64,000 nt of DNA, taken from assembly GCA_030248065.1 (NCBI GenBank), contig JASAMV010004859.1:1-64000 (forward strand), written 5' to 3'. The DNA comes from Rhynchonema sp. JSB1_4. Its lineage: Eukaryota; Nematoda; Chromadorea; Monhysterida; Xyalidae. The notes under the pieces are model-generated. The model did no database searches and was not told where the DNA came from. It was given only the letters and a program-made list of their open reading frames with translations. Shown in pieces: positions 22,601 to 33,599 of this stretch; within the stretch, counting starts at the first letter, position 1, and each line of letters opens with the position of its first letter. A program made the position numbers and the translations under genes.

Positions 22601-24533
22601 AAATTGCCCCTAAACTGCATAGTTGCATTCATTGATGGAAATGTGATGTAAATAAGCCACGTATGGCATTGCATTGGAAACGAGAAAGCCAGATAAACGC
22701 ACAGTCCAACAATCTAGATGAGTTTCAAAACTTCAAACTCCATGGTCCGGCTGCTGCAGCCATGCCAGCCTGAATAAGATATTTGGCTATCAGTCGTTGC
22801 TGTTAAAGATTATTGGACATTTAATAGCATCAAACGATGTAGCTTCAACGTAGCTATCGAACGATATATAACATGCCCATACTATCTCTTACTGTGGGCA
22901 GGAAACGGTCAAAATTCCGAAATCCCACATGGTGACGTGACTGTTCATTCCAGAATCGTCAAAAAAGCAATTTTTTAGCCTCTGCACTTAAGCGTAAGAA
23001 TTTATTGGGGCTTGTTATATATCGTTCGAAAGCTAATCCCGAGATACATTGTTTGGTGCTGTCACATTTACAATAGCTGCTAACAATAAGCATTTATAGC
23101 TGAATATCATATTCAGATTAGTATGGCTACCCAGATAGATCTGTAGACCTTGGGGTCTTCGGACCTTGATAGGTTGTTAAACCAGACGTTTCTCTCAATT
23201 TTTTGTTTCGAATCCGATACAATCTGTGGCCTTTATGTGTCACAATTCTGGCGATGAATATAACCACCTAACTTAGCGGCAATTTAATGGATTTTTAGGC
23301 CTGTCACGGAGCTAGCCATTAGTTAAAAAATTTAAAAACCTTATTTTCTGGTACTTTTGACGATGCTCTATTTCCCCATTGCATTCTTATTTCCGTAGCG
23401 CTAAGCGTGACCTCAAAATTTAGGGACAAACTTGTGTTATCGAAAAATAAGGCCGATTTTTGGAACGTTTCGCACCCTCACCGTGTGAAGCAATGGTTTG
23501 AGCAATTGAAGTTGTGTTGATAAGTTATTCCGAAGCTGTTGTAATCCTATCCACGTGTTACTTGACCTTTAATGCATTTGGGGTTTCTGCACCGGTGGTT
23601 CCAATTTGTGCAAAAATTCAGTTTTTTCTGGAACGAAAAGTCCCTCTACCAAGAGATAGCGAATCTCCAAAGAGCTTAAAATTTGTGCGTGACATAGGCT
23701 GTCGGAATGCTTTCCAACGGTATGTAACAATATGTCCTGCTATCCTTCCTTCGGTTATGTCCCGAGCCCTTTAACAACATACGAGTGTGAAACAATTCAG
23801 ACACCACGCAACCCGCTGCGACGCACCATGGTAGCGCACACCGAATGGCTGCACGCCCACGCCAACTTTGTCGTACCACCTGACTGGAAAGCATCTCAGG
23901 TGAAACTGGCATTCGAACAGGCACGAAAACGCATTCAGCGCCCAAAGGTATCCTACCACTGGCAGCGCAACAATCTAGTGTAATTGTTTCCATTTCCACA
24001 AAATTGAACTCCGTTCCAGACGTCGGAGATCGCCGACCGACACGGCATCACCATTGTTCAGTTGCCACCATACCATTGTCTGCTGTCGCCAATCGAATAT
24101 TTCTGGTCGTACTACAAATGCGAGGCCAGACACACGTACGGCACACGCAAACGTCAAGGTGCCGACGCACTACATTTCGCAACCGAAACGTTTGGCAAAG
24201 TTCCCGACTCGCATGTGACCAACGCGTACGAGTAAGTGATAAGTGATCAGAGCGTTTCACGTTAATAACGTCAATTTCAATAACCAACCAGTGATAATGA
24301 ACTGTTTGTGCAGACATTGCGTGAAGCTGGAAGAAAAGTTCATGCAAGTCGACGGTGTGCGATTGCAATCGGTGCCCGATGTGGTCATTCAGCGACACAC
24401 GTCCGGGTCAGACTCAGACGACTACAGCGTGTCGTCTGTGGAAATGAGGTTCGTTACGCAAATCCAACACAAAGATCACCTAGTCAACGCTGACCAAACG
24501 GTCGCTACCGGAAGAAAATGCTTAGGTCACTGA
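19687..24533 (+). CDS. Intron-bearing Tc1/mariner-superfamily DDE transposase (DD82E type), possibly domesticated
   Basis: Seven exons join without a frame break: 19687-20620, 20719-20984, 21042-21285, 21869-22086, 23801-23947, 24020-24231, 24314-24533 (2,241 nt, 746 aa), all with GT-AG introns and matching phases. Residues 1 to about 310 are polar and Ser/Pro/Glu-rich with no domain I recognise; about 312-430 resembles the N-terminal helix-turn-helix region of this family. The catalytic core follows: YVDESW (Asp 441), VQDGATYH (Asp 546) and PPYHCLLSPIEYFW (Glu 629). Counting codons, 82 residues separate the second Asp and the Glu, the signature of the DD82E group that I recall under the name Sailor. 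All three acidic residues are kept, so cleavage activity is possible. I found no terminal inverted repeats near the ends. Intron 3 contains a hAT-like MITE and intron 4 a 1.66-kb foldback element. A domesticated host gene or an old intron-rich element both fit. Confidence 0.85.
21331..21648. mobile_element. hAT-like MITE, CAGTGATGTAGTT family, inside intron 3 of the transposase gene
   Basis: Ends CAGTGATGTAGTTGG ... CCAACTACATCACTG match the element at 16483-16696. The flanks GTCACAGG and GTCATCGG agree at 6 of 8 positions, so it is older. Subterminal GCAAGAAAGC(TAGC) motifs are shared. Confidence 0.8.
22115..23770. mobile_element. Foldback element 1 (1,656 bp, TTAA site), inside intron 4 of the transposase gene
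   Basis: TTAA flanks both sides (22111-22114, 23771-23774). The ends read AGGGCTCGGGACA ... and the complement. The arms pair along most of their length: for example GGTAGAGCGACTTTTCGTTC (22236) with its complement near 23629-23648, the CAAGTTTGTCCCTAAATTTTG segment region near 22452 with 23413-23434, and ATCGAACGATATATAAC (22857) near 23015. Arm identity looks like 80-90 percent, so copies have diverged since formation. There is no transposase. TTAA is the piggyBac-type target, but the ends do not start CCC as classical piggyBac does. Confidence 0.85.
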
Positions 24534-24554
24534 GGCGTTACTGTTTCAAGCCAC

Positions 24555-24561
24555 CACACAT

Positions 24562-24590
<29 letters not shown>
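24555..24590 (+). repeat. CA/AC dinucleotide microsatellite
   Basis: A run of about 16 CA units just after the transposase stop codon, followed 80 bp later by a GTGTGTG tract. Confidence 0.8.
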
Positions 24591-24592
<2 letters not shown>

Positions 24593-24724
24593 TTGCAATG
24601 CAACCCATCGAAACGTAAAGCCGTTTTTATACGCACTGCACACAACACAGCGCCTGCTAGTGCGTGTTATGTGTGCGTTTGTGTGTGTGCGTTTAGGTTT
24701 GTAACCTCGCTTATTCCGTTTGCA

Positions 24725-24863
24725 GTGCTGGGCCGTGTGGCCTGATGGGAAAGACGCTGCTTACTAGACCATAGTTCGCGTGTTCGAACCCCATCGTTGA
24801 CAATGTCAAATACTACTGCTGATATCAAAAAAAGTGAGAGCCGAAAGGCTCGACCTTTTTTAT
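24725..24863 (+). ncRNA. Possible Pol III unit: tRNA-like head and hairpin-T6 end
   Basis: The A-box-like TGGCCTGATGG (24738) and B-box-like GTTCGAACCCC (24781) have tRNA-like spacing, but the arms do not pair well. About 60 bases later a hairpin GAGCC-GAAA-GGCTC is followed by CCTTTTTT, a Pol III stop. This is a plausible SINE or small RNA; a degraded tRNA relic is the alternative. Confidence 0.3.
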
Positions 24864-24899
24864 CGTGATTTTTCTCGTTGACCACGTTTTCCCACCGTG

Positions 24900-27120
24900 A
24901 TACACTTATTGTAATATATGTGCAATTGAACCACCTAATCTGGTCTATTTTATGCAGTGAAACCTGTTATTATTGTGATTATTGTGTTCCACTGACAGTG
25001 ATAAATGTCTGATACAATGTGCTTACCGGACTAAACGTTGATGATGAATGCCCGAAATTTGTCTCAATTGAAGAGTCAAACAGGAGCAACTGAATCATAC
25101 AACCTTCCTTGACAGAGTTCGCCAAAACCGAACTACCAATCAGACAAAACAAACTATTTCTGGAAAAGTCCCGCTGGAAAGAACGACAAAGCCGAACGAA
25201 GACTTTCGCGAACACGACTAACAAGGGGAAGACTAAATCTGAGGAATCTGATGAAAAAACTTATTTCCGAAAAGTTCCGATGAAAGTAACGACTGAAGAT
25301 TTCGAATCAACCGACAAAATCCTCAGAGAGAACATAATACGCAACGGAAAACAACTGGACAACTAAGAGAACTGTTCCCGAGGATTCCGCTAAAAACGAC
25401 AAACATATCTATAAAGACAATTAACTTTCAATCTGAAAATTTAATCTGAAAAGTAGATGGTTTGTGCACGGCATATGGATTTACAGGTCATTGAACTTTG
25501 ACAAACGACAAACCTGCGTGTTCGGTAATTTGCGATTGGCGATAAGAATTGACACACAAACGAAAGCCATTTTTGCGCCCTTCAAACACTTGCACCGAGC
25601 TGGAAGCTGGAAAGCAGACGTCAGTTGAACGCGTTCAGCACGGCTTGGTCATCGTTGATATTGTACAATAGAAATAATCACGATTCGGAGCTCAAATTTC
25701 CACGTAAACCAACCACGAGCAATGAGTCAATCCTTCCAGAATAATGCAGAATCCTCTCAACGACGGCAGAAAAAATGTCTGAAAAATTACAATCTGCCAG
25801 ATTAGACTGCAAGCAAACGTATGGTGAATATCACGTTATCTGAAAACAGTCATGAATGTTCACCAAAAAACCTTGAAAATGTTTCGATCGTGAAATATAT
25901 ACGACGACCAGCTGCGAGTCTGCAGTTTATCTAGATGAGGAAATGTTTCAGTGTTATTATTAATAGTCACCGAAAAACGCAAGCTGAAGCCACCAGTGAA
26001 AGCTTTTGTTTCGGATCACAACCCCAATTTGCAGCGGCTGAATGTGGTTTGGTGAGTTTTTCATTGAAAATGAGCTATGTCTTCATGTGTGTGAGATTCA
26101 TGTGCAACTAGTTTTCCGTTATGTGTTAGCCGGACGTCGTGACTTGCGGTTCGCATTGCCCAAGTGTAATTGGCAACATCTGCAATGGCAACGATTTACT
26201 TTTTTCCTCATAACTGATAGTAATTTCATAATTTCTCATGAGTTTCTCATAAAACGTTGTCTTACGATGCAGCGACAGTGCAGTACATAAGCAACAAATT
26301 AAACAAATCCTTGATGTTTCACGTGAATGATAATCTCGTGTATTTAGTGTCTGTGAAGTTTCATTGGACTCACGCTGGAGCCTAAGCCCAACCATAACCG
26401 TAAGACCACGCCAGAAAATAAGCGTCAGCCCAAGTTCACGCCAGGTCGGCACCCGTAGTATTTCCTAAAAACTGGCTGATTTATTTATTGCGTCTGCAAC
26501 CAAGAAGACCAGTGGAATGAGCATAATTACAAGACCGGGTGGGAAATTTACGGAAACAGAAATAAATACAAAACAGGGAATGATATTAACGGATTTGAAA
26601 AATAAATACAGAACCAAGACAGAAAAGAGTGATCAGGTGGACGAGATCAGCGACGACTGACACAGCCATGAAGACAGAAACTGAATGACGTAAACCACTT
26701 CAGCGTACCATGGTGCAATGCCAGCCTCGGTGGTCTACAACATAAAGATAATTCGATAAGCAATCTGTTTGACAGTCAATTTTGTGAGTCCACGATGCAT
26801 CTTTTCCCGCGGTGGCCAGCCGCGCATGAGGACCATCACCCCTTCCTTCCCACATTGGTCTTGTATCCCACTCGGAGCTCCGGCGTGCACACGGTTCCTT
26901 TGGTTGGGAAATCTAAAAACTGGTCGGCCAGTTTTTTGTTTTGCACGCAAAGTGGGCTTTTCCACAATTGTGTTTATTGGTGTTCTTCGGTCGACGTTTG
27001 GGTGATTTGGCAAAAACATGGGCATTTCAATGGTGAAAATCATGGCGTGTATTGTACGAATGCGGGGCGGGTTCGGGTTGGGCGGGAGGTCTGCAGCGCT
27101 CTGAGTTAAGCCATTTTGGA
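24900..27120. other. No firmly supported gene
   Basis: Two frames stand out but remain unassigned: 25109-25366 (+), 85 codons, strongly Lys/Glu-rich with no domain, and 26735-27043 (-), 102 codons, basic, with KTGRPVFRF and MRGWPPREK segments. Neither has convincing splice sites or a family match. The rest is AT-rich, with a GCCTAAGCCCAA patch near 26381. Confidence 0.3.
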
Positions 27121-27179
27121 CCTAAAATGGTACTTTTGGGGTGAAATTTTGGAAAAATTTGGAGGAGATACCTTACCAG

Positions 27180-27316
27180 AGATGGGAAGTTACTGTACCT
27201 CAGCGCGGGGGGCTACCCCTGGACAAGAAGTCAGGATACCGGATACCCCTGGGTGAAAAAATCGAGATACCGGGTACTATGGGGTGGGGGTAACCCCCTC
27301 CCCCCCAACGACACCA
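27180..27316. repeat. Truncated inverted relative of the 17146-17437 MITE
   Basis: Contains GGATACCGGATACCCCTGGG and ends CCCCAACGACACCAC, the right terminus of that family in reverse orientation. No matching left end was found. Confidence 0.6.
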
Positions 27317-27777
27317 CAGTGCACAGGTACATCAATGCACGTTTTTTGTTCGTTCACAGCATATGATTATGGTATTACATATTATTTTCCTCTTATTGAT
27401 GAATTGCTGTGGCGGGGGGTTCCAAAGGTACAGTATCTCCCTCTCGCCGGTACGGTATGTGGCCCTCGCGCTGAGGTACTGTATCTCCCCTCTGGTACGG
27501 TATCTTCCAGCAATTTTTCCAAAAATTGCACGACAAAAGTACCCTTTTTGGTCCATAATGGCCAAAATCGAGTCAAAATCGATGAAAAAGTGTTAAAATT
27601 TGCGCGTTGCGCGCGAGTTATGCACATTTTAACCTATAAAAATTAAATTCTCACGAAAGTAATGTGGTAGAGTAGCTCCCCTAAAATTTCTTACCCACCC
27701 CCAAATCGGACTTCCCCCTCCAAAAATCTGGGTACAGTAGCCCGGTATCTCCCCCTCTTTTTGGCCGCAAGGTACAG

Positions 27778-28155
27778 CAGTGTAGTTCCTGGTCCGGCGG
27801 GGAAATTAGTGTAACTTTTTCGGAGGGGAAATTAGTGTACCTCCCTGGGGGGGATGGGGGGGGGAGACCCAAAATCAGGAAAAAGTCACTTTTTGAGGTA
27901 GAAAATTTAACCTTATTTTCCCCCTTTTTGGAAAAAATTCTTCATAAAAAGGGTATTTTAGCGACTTTTGAGAACATTGACCTGAAAATCACACATTTTA
28001 GGCCTAAAAATGCCCATTTTAGGCCTAAAAATGGCCATTTTAGGCAAAAATTGGGGAAATTAGTGTACCCGGAGGGGAAATTAGTGTACTGGTGTCCTTG
28101 GTCGGGGAAATTAGTGTATCTTAGGGGGGTCCCCCCTCCCCCAGGAACTACATTG
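27778..28155. mobile_element. hAT-like MITE, CAGTGTAGTTCC family, copy 1
   Basis: Ends CAGTGTAGTTCCTGG ... CAGGAACTACATTG with a perfect 8-bp duplication AGGTACAG (27770-27777, 28156-28163). Repeated GGGGAAATTAGTGTA motifs stand in both subterminal regions and GGCCTAAAAATG palindromes in the middle. The target site was itself inside a GGTACAGTATCTCCC repeat. Confidence 0.9.
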
Positions 28156-28159
28156 AGGT

Positions 28160-28815
28160 ACAGTATCTCCCCCAGAAGCAGTGTAGTTCCTTGGGGGAGG
28201 GGGTCCCCCTCGGGTACGCCTCTCCCTCTACACTATCCCCCTAAGTCCCCATTACACATTTTAGGCCTAAAATGTGTAATTCTTGGGTAAACGTTGTCAA
28301 AAATCGCCAAAATACCTTTTTTAATGAGAATTTTTTCCAAAAAGGGACAAAAATGGGTCAAATTCGACCTCAAAAAACGACTTTTCTCCAAATTTGGTTC
28401 CCCCCACCCCCCAGCTGCACCAGTGCAACCCCCCATGCCATCGGCTCGGCCATAGTTGTGGCGGGGGGTTGGGGGTGGGGTTACCCCCTCTGAGTACTTG
28501 CCTACCACAAAACCCGAGGGGGGTTGGAGGGGTTGAGTACTTACCTCTAACGACCCTAAATCATACCTCTCACAAGCAATTTTATACCCTTTTAAGGAAA
28601 AAATCGGTTTTTTGACCGTATTTTCCCAAAAAATCGTGCAACACACCCACAATACCTATTTTTAGGCGATTTTCGGCAAAAAATCGGAAAAAGTACTTTT
28701 TTACCCCGTTTTTTTTGCCAAATTGTATTACAAAAACGGTGTTTTTAGCCTTTTTGGATGACCAAAATCATACCTGTCACGCTTCCGGTCCCAACCCCGC
28801 ATCATACTTAACTCC
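28160..28815. repeat. G/C-tract repeat remnants
   Basis: A solo CAGTGTAGTTCC end at 28174, GTACAGTATCTCCC and GAGTACTTACC motifs and the shared AAAATCGCCAAAATACC interior occur without a clean pair of ends. This is a nest of truncated MITE copies with no gene. Confidence 0.5.
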
Positions 28816-28821
28816 CGCCAG

Positions 28822-29232
28822 CAGTGTAGTTCCTGGTCCGGAGGGGGAACAGGCGGTATCCCCCCTTTTTTCGGAGGGGGAACAGACGTACCCACCTGGG
28901 GGGGGAAGGGGGGGAGGGACCCGGAAGGGGGGGGAGTACCAAAATTTGGAGAAAAGTCATTTTTTGAGGTCGAAAATTTGGCTCATTTTTGCCCCTTTTA
29001 GGGAAAAAATCTCAATAAAAAGGTATTTTGGCGATTTTTGACGATATTGACCTAAAATCACTCATTTTATGCCTAAAAATGCCTATTTTGGACCAAAATT
29101 TGCCTATTTTAGGTAAAAATTGGGGGAGCAGACGTACCCGGAGGGGGAACAGCGGGGCAGGCGTACCATCGAGGGGGAACAGACGTACCCGAGGGGGGGG
29201 ACCCCCCCCCTCCCCCCCCAGGAACTACACGG
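28822..29232. mobile_element. hAT-like MITE, CAGTGTAGTTCC family, copy 2
   Basis: Left end CAGTGTAGTTCCTGG, right end CAGGAACTACACGG (last bases mutated from ACTG). Flanks CCCGCCAG and CCCACCAG match at 7 of 8. Its subterminal repeats read GAGGGGGAACAGACGTACC rather than the AAATTAGTGTA of copies 1 and 3, so it is a subfamily. Confidence 0.85.
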
Positions 29233-29239
29233 CCCACCA

Positions 29240-31020
29240 GTGCTGTGGCTACTTTGGCGGGGTAGGGTGCATACCGTAAAACTTAAAGTACAAGGGGGGG
29301 GGGCTGTATGTTTTCACTGACCCCTTTTAGGGGGGACTGTATTTTTGGGGGCTCTATTTTTGGGGGGCTCTATTTTAGGGAATACGGTAGGTGGAAAAAA
29401 TCGGGGCGGGCAGGGGGTTGTGTACCTGAAATTTTGGGAGGGAATCCGGTTTGGGCACTGTTTCGATACTCGGGACCCAGTTCTCAATAGAGGAACATTT
29501 GAGGTTTTCTTTTCAGACTTGGGCTTGGGCTTAGGCCCCAGCCACCCCTAAAAATACATTGCGTTCACTGTAGTGGCTGGGGGGGGATTCCCCCCTGAGG
29601 GGTATCTATCTCGAGTCAACCCTGACTCCTGAGGGGGGGATGGGGGGGAAGGGTATCTATCTCGAGCCGACCCCAAAGGGTATCTCGAGTAAGTAGATTT
29701 ATGGTTTTCAAAGGCAAAAATAGGTGTTTTTCGACCTCGGAACCCCCAAAAATCACGCGCTCCGCGCGCAAACACCCAAAAATGGTCATTTTAGGCCAAT
29801 TTTCGGCAAAAAGGTCAAAAAGTGCCCATTTTTAGGCCAATTTAGCAGAAAAATTGCATGCAAAAAACGGCCTTTTTTCGCCTTTTGACGGACTACAGGG
29901 GTATCTTGAGTAGCCTCTGGGGGGTATCTCGAGTAAGTCCGAAACCTCCCCCCCCTAGGGTATCTTGTGGGTCGATCGGCGGGAGGTTGCAAGGTACCCC
30001 TGAGGTCCGAAAAAAGGGTGTTTTTTGCATGCATTATACTGCAAAGGCCTAAGCCTAAGCCTAACAACAATGGTTGGGCCTGAAAAGAAAGCCTAACTAG
30101 CCCTGAATCAGTAACATAATATCGTTCCTTAACCACTGGGTCTCGACTCGAGTATCGAAGGAGTGCCCCGGCTTGGGGGTGGGGGTTTCTGGGCGGTTAG
30201 GGCACAACACCAGTTTTTTCGTGTGCCTGTTTTTATGCACTAAAAAGTACATATATCGCGCGCAGCGCGAGATTTTTTGCACTTTTTAGGGTTTTCGGTC
30301 GAAATTTGGGCATTTTTGACGGAAAAAATGGGCATTTTGAGGGAAAAAATCGGGGCGGGTAGGGTACCAGGGCGGCGCGGGTAGGGGTAGGGTACCAGAG
30401 CGGGGCGGGTTGGGGGGGGGTAGCGTACCAGGCCGGGGCGGGTAGGGTATCACCGTTGGGGGGACCCCCCCCAGTCACAGCACTGCCTCCCACACATGGG
30501 CCTGCCACTACACTGGGCTCGGCTCTCGTACAGTAGGTACCGCAAAACCTAAAATACAAGGGGGGGCTGTATTTTTTCACTGACCCCTTTTAGGGGGGCT
30601 GTATTTTTGGGGGGGCTCTATTTTTGGGGGGGCTGTATTTTTTCGCTGCCCAAAATCTCAAAAAATGTTCCCAAAAATGCCCCTCAAATGGAGTTCTGTC
30701 AGGGTGTTACTGGTCATTATTGAGTGTTTTTTAGGTGCAGATCTTCCATAAAAGGCTTTACGTCATCATATACTCAACCACAAACGTTGTACATAATGTG
30801 TCGTATACAAGAACTTGACTTTACGACCCCCAAACGGGGAATTCCAAGTTGGGGGGGGGGCTGTATTTTTGGGAGGGCTCTATTTTTTCACTGACCCCGT
30901 TTACGGGGGGGGCTGTATTTTTGGGGGGGCTCTATTTTTGGGGGGGGCTCTATTTTAGGGAATACGGTACACCCCATCTCCGAGCCCGGTGAGTGCCTCC
31001 AACACTGCTGGGCACTATCA
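29240..31020. repeat. Cluster of GGGGCTGTATTTTTG and GGGTATCTCGAG repeats
   Basis: Multiple copies of GGGGGGCTGTATTTTTG and GGGCTCTATTTT (29290-29385, 30550-30650, 30850-30960), a separate GGGTATCT(ATCTCGAG) family (29600-29960) and GGGCGGGTAGGGTACCAG repeats (30350-30450). They look like degraded MITEs; I could not delimit ends with target duplications. No gene. Confidence 0.6.
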
Positions 31021-31036
31021 TTTCAGTCGCTACAAC

Positions 31037-31423
31037 CAGTGTAGTTCCTTGTCCGCCGGGGAAATTAGTGTACCAACCTACTTTTTCGGAGGGGAAATTA
31101 GTGTACCTCCCTGGGGGGAAGGGGGGAAGACACAAAATCAGGAAAAAGTCACTTTTTGAGGTCGAAAATTTGACCTATTTTTGCCCCTTTTTGGAAAAAA
31201 TTCTTCATAAAAAGGGTATTTTGGCGACTTTTGAGCACATTGGCCTGAAATTCACACATTTTAGGCCTAAAAATGCCCATTTTAGGCCTAAAAATGGCCA
31301 TTTTGGGCAAAAATTGCGGAAATTAGTGTACCCGGAGGGGAAATTAGTGTACTAGTGTACCTTGGTCGGGGAAATTAGTGTATCTTAGGGGGCTCCCCCC
31401 TCCCCCCCCCGGGAACTACACTG
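31037..31423. mobile_element. hAT-like MITE, CAGTGTAGTTCC family, copy 3
   Basis: Ends CAGTGTAGTTCC ... GGGAACTACACTG; flanks GCTACAAC (31029-31036) and ACTACAAC (31424-31431), 7 of 8 identical. It is close to copy 1 in sequence and length (387 versus 378 bp). Confidence 0.9.
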
Positions 31424-31439
31424 ACTACAACTGGTTGAC

Positions 31440-31582
31440 ATGATATTATTGTTTGGCATTGCAACGTTGGTTAATAGCGTTGTTTCTCAGACAACATTCG
31501 CAGCTGGTCTTCGTATACAATTCACGAACGATCATTTTTATGCTCTGCCGCATAATTTCCCGTGTTTCAAACCCTATCAGAC
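31440..31582 (+). CDS. Possible first exon of a small secreted protein
   Basis: An ATG opens a frame starting MILLFGIATLVNSVVSQTTF, which resembles a signal peptide, and after LRIQFTNDHFYALPHNFPCF reaches a consensus donor GTGAGT near 31588. It begins only 17 bp after the MITE at 31037-31423. The next exon is not identified: the sequence soon enters satellite array 2. It could be chance. Confidence 0.25.
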
Positions 31583-31763
31583 ATTAGGTGAGTGTGAATT
31601 CAGCGCCAGTTCTGCTGAAAATACCTAAGCTCTGTTCTCTTTCTATTCGAAATTTCAAATCAGAGTTTCTTGTCTGCGTCCATCGCGGATTCTCGACCCC
31701 AGCTAGGAGGTCGGTCGCCACATGCTTAATTTTTGTTGGACCAAGAAAACAAGGAAGTACTAT

Positions 31764-33597
31764 AGCAATGGTGTTGATCCCGAACATTTTACCGTCTCTC
31801 AACAGCTTTGTTCGGGATTGGGTGTTGTTTCCACGTTATCAGCTTATGCCAGATTCAAGCAATTCCCTCTACGATGTGGCGAGGCGGGTCCGTACCTCTG
31901 CCATCCCTTCCCCAATATCAGTTCAAATATTCCCCTCGACGATGTGGCGAGGCGGGTCCGTACCTCTGCCATCCCTTCCCCGACTACGGTTCAAAGCAGG
32001 CATGAGAAGATGGTAACGTCGGTGCAAGACCAGAATTCTGAAAAAAGCTATTGAAACAAAACAACATGAGTCACTGAATAGGGCGCACCTGAACACAGAG
32101 CAATCAATGAGCGAGCGAATACTGTAGCAATGGTGTTGATCCCGAAGATTTTCCGGTCTCTCAACAGCTTTCTTCGGGATTGGGTGTTGTTTCCACGTTA
32201 TCAGCTCATGCCAGATTCAAGCAATTCCCTCTACGATGTGGCGAGGCGGGTCCGTACCTCTGCCATCCCTTCCCCAATATCAGTTCAATTATTCCCCTCG
32301 ACGATGTGGCGAGGCGGGTCCGTACCTCTGCCATCCCTTCCCCGACTACTGTTCAAAGCAGGCATGAGAAGAAGGTAACGTCGATGCAAGACCACAATTC
32401 TGAAAAAAGCTATTGAAACAAAACAACATGAGTCACTAAATAGGGCGCACCTGAACACAGAGCAATCAATGAGCGAGCGAATATTGTAGCAATGGTGTTG
32501 ATCCCGAAGATTTTCCCGTCTCTCAACAGCTTTCTTCGGGATTGGGTGTTGTTTCCACGCTATCAGCTCATGCCAGATTCAAGCAATTCCCTCTACGATG
32601 TGGCGAGGCGGGTCCGTACCTCTGTCATCCCTTCCCCAATATCAGTTCAATTATTCCCCTCGACGATGTGGCGAGGCGGGTCCGTACCTCTGCCATCCCT
32701 TCCCCGACTACGGTTCAAAGCAGGCATGAGAAGATGGTAACGTCGGTGCAAGACCAGAATTCTGAAAAAAGCTATTGAAACAAAGCAACATGAGTCACTG
32801 AATAGGGCGCACCTGAACACAGAGCAATCAGTGAGCGAGCGAATATTGTAGCAATGGTGTTGATCCCGAACATTTTACCGTCTCTCAACAGCTTTGTTCG
32901 GGATTGGGTGTTGTTTCCACGTTATCAGCTTATGCCAGATTCAAGCAATTCCCTCTACGATGTGGCGAGGCGGGTCCGTACCTCTGCCATCCCTTCCCCA
33001 ATATCAGTTCAAATATTCCCCTCGACGATGTGGCGAGGCGGGTCCGTACCTCTGCCATCCCTTCCCCGACTACGGTTCAAAGCAGGCATAAGAAGATGGT
33101 AACGTCGATGCAAGACCAGAATTCTGAAAAAAGCTATTGAAACAAAACAACATGAATCACTAAATAGGGCGCACCTGAACACAGAGCAGTCATTGTGTTG
33201 ATCCCGAAGATTTTCCCGTCTCTCAACAGCTTTCTTCGGGATTGGGTGTTGTTTCCACGTTATCAGCTCATGCCAGATTCAAGCAATTCCCTCTACGATG
33301 TGGCGAGGCGGGTCCGTACCTCTGCCATCCCTTCCCCAATATCAGTTCAATTATTCCCCTCGACGATGTGGCGAGGCGGGTCCGTACCTCTGCCATCCCT
33401 TCCCCGACTACGGTTCAAAGCAGGCATGAGAAGATGGTAACGTCGATGCAAGACCAGAATTCTGAAAAAAGCTATTGAAACAAAACAACATGAATCACTA
33501 AATAGTGCGCACCTGAACACAGAGCAGTCAATGAGCGAGCGAATATTGTAGCAATTGTGTTGATCCCGAAGATTTTCCCGTCTCCCAACAGCAATTC
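31764..33597 (+). repeat. 362-bp satellite array 2 (about 5 monomers)
   Basis: Same monomer and orientation as array 1, 15 kb away. Monomers start near 31768 (B type), 32130 (K type), 32492 (A' type), 32854 (B type) and 33195; spacing to the last is 341 bp, because 21 bp around AATGAGCGAGCGAATATTGT are missing. A final piece ends in unrelated sequence near 33597. Confidence 0.95.
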
Positions 33598-33599
33598 GG

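Noticed and set aside
21869..23947. Transposase gene broken by the 1.66-kb foldback insertion
   Set aside because: The insertion lies between a donor at 22087 and an acceptor at 23800, so it is intronic and the reading frame is unaffected.
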